DNA of 64,000 nt from Rhodobacteraceae bacterium UBA3069 (GTDB lineage: Bacteria; Pseudomonadota; Alphaproteobacteria; Rhodobacterales; Rhodobacteraceae): positions 53,271-117,270 of the forward strand of contig DFBX01000071.1 of the NCBI GenBank assembly GCA_002366795.1, read 5' to 3'. A program made the position numbers and the translations under genes. Under the pieces are notes generated by a model, which saw only the letters and a program-made list of their open reading frames with translations, did not search any database and had not been told where the DNA came from. Below are positions 63,225-64,000 of this stretch, in pieces (within the stretch, counting starts at the first letter, position 1; each line of letters opens with the position of its first letter).

Positions 63225-63619
63225 GAACGCGGCCTTTGGTTATGTAAAATCGTCGTCTTCAACTTCGCTGCGCGCTTGGATCAAACGGTCCGTGCGCAAT
63301 CACTTTTTAATTAGGTTTCAAGCCTTTGCAGCTTGAAAAGCTGCGGTCACGAAAAAATACCTGCCTAATAGGTTTCGATTGTGGGGCGGGCCGGAAAACG
63401 AGTCAACGGATATTTCCAATACTTATTCCGCGACTGCGGCCTGCAGTTGTTACACGTCATCACCACTCACGGATTCCGAAGTGTGCAAGTCCGCCTTGCG
63501 CAGATCAGCGCCTGATTGTTCCTTAGCTGTTCCATCCCGGATGATCACATTTCCCCTCGGCGCTCGGCCCTGTTCATGGCAAGATCGGTTCTGAGGGAAC
63601 TTCGGGACGGGGGACGCCC
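63225..63619. other. Intergenic region, cluster end to insertion sequence (395 bases)
   Basis: No gene was found. It holds the promoter of the TPR gene on the minus strand, a seven-pair GCAGCTT-GAA-AAGCTGC hairpin (63328-63344) and, near 63507, the likely left end of the insertion sequence. The end could not be fixed because the other end of the element is outside the window. Confidence 0.5.
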
Positions 63620-64000
63620 ATGCTGATCCATCTTCATAAGCAAGCGACGACGACCCCGAAGGTCCGAGCGGCCATTCAGAGCAGCGATGACGCAGGGACG
63701 GTTCTTGCGGAACGCTTCGGGGTTACCCCGCAGACCGTCTACAAGTGGCACAAGCGCGACAGCGTCGAGGATCGCAGCCACACGCCCCATCGGTTGCAGA
63801 CAACGTTGACGCCGGCCCGGGAGGCCGTCGCCGTGGCGCTGCGCAAGACGCTGCTGGTCTCGCTCGACGATCTTCCGGCTGTCGTCCGTGAGTTCCTGAA
63901 CCCGAATGTCTCGCGATCGGGGCTGGATCGCTGCCTGCGTCGTCACGGTGTGGGGAACCTGCGCGACCTGCAGGCCAGGCACGCCAGGCCGAAACACAGC
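63620..64000 (+). mobile_element. IS481-family transposase, 5' part
   Basis: 127 residues of a transposase are visible from ATG 63620 and the gene runs off the right edge without a stop. It starts MLIHLHKQATTTPKVRAAIQ, has a helix-turn-helix VLAERFGVTPQTVYKWHKRDSVEDRSHTPHRL and continues with VAVALRKTLLVSLDDLPAVVREFLNPNVSRSGLDRCLRRHGVGNL. This is the well-known N-terminal part of IS481-type transposases; the catalytic DDE domain is outside. In the last visible residues the sequence RHARPKHS is unlike the usual continuation only slightly. Confidence 0.88.

Noticed and set aside
1..64000. tRNA or rRNA genes
   Set aside because: No stretch with a tRNA cloverleaf or conserved rRNA segment was noticed; a tRNA-scanning program would settle this.

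Overview
The window reads as chromosomal DNA of an alphaproteobacterium of the Rhodobacteraceae (Roseobacter/Rhodobacter group). This rests on the gene order trxA-addA-addB-murU-amgK-tsaE-PAS gene-regB facing senC-regA, on the RegB/RegA redox pair, on alphaproteobacterial AddA and AddB, and on an exosortase D / VPLPA-CTERM-type locus. It is an inference from gene content; no ribosomal RNA or tRNA gene was seen.

Region 1 (1-23.0 kb) is mostly housekeeping. It holds the HslVU protease (hslU cut by the left edge), a capsule-synthesis-like protein, and a long leftward operon from regB to trxA that covers redox sensing, tRNA modification (TsaE), cell-wall sugar recycling (AmgK, MurU), recombination (AddAB) and thioredoxin. 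senC and regA diverge from regB. Then follow a GNAT enzyme, an HD hydrolase, an FkbM-type methyltransferase, ahcY, a DUF2853 protein, an EVE protein, YciI, gpsA and tsaD. Many genes here are joined by 4-base ATGA stop/start overlaps.

Region 2 (23.0-44.1 kb) is a surface-polysaccharide cluster. It contains a secreted beta-helix/RTX protein, an FrhB-like protein, a polysaccharide pyruvyl transferase, an O-antigen-polymerase-like protein fused to a second copy of the same beta-helix domain, five family-2 glycosyltransferases, a Wzx flippase, and a CDP-sugar block made of RfbF, an epimerase/C-methyltransferase fusion and two more C-methyltransferases.

Region 3 (44.1-63.2 kb) is an exopolysaccharide/exosortase locus: a Wzz/Wzc-type co-polymerase, a separate tyrosine-kinase-like ATPase, a VPLPA-CTERM-type substrate, a small membrane protein, a 1356-residue repeat protein with an RTX-like end, an ExeA-type ATPase, an ExoY-type initiating sugar transferase, an outer-membrane export protein, a putative beta-barrel, an Alg13/Alg14-like pair, a ManC-like protein with an eroded nucleotidyltransferase half, exosortase D with a fused EpsI domain, and a large TPR lipoprotein. 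The right edge enters an IS481-family transposase.

How it fits together (inference): ExoY starts a lipid-linked repeat unit; GT2 enzymes and the Alg13/14 pair extend it; RfbF and the C-methyltransferases supply an unusual CDP-sugar; Wzx flips the unit; the Wzy-like fusion polymerises it; the co-polymerase, kinase and export protein control length and export; exosortase D processes the VPLPA-type protein. Three exact TTAA-N7-TTAA boxes, the CtrA consensus, lie in promoter regions: one before the PAS gene, one before the co-polymerase, one between the ExeA-type ATPase and exoY. They suggest, without proving it, that surface-polymer synthesis is tied to the CtrA regulon.
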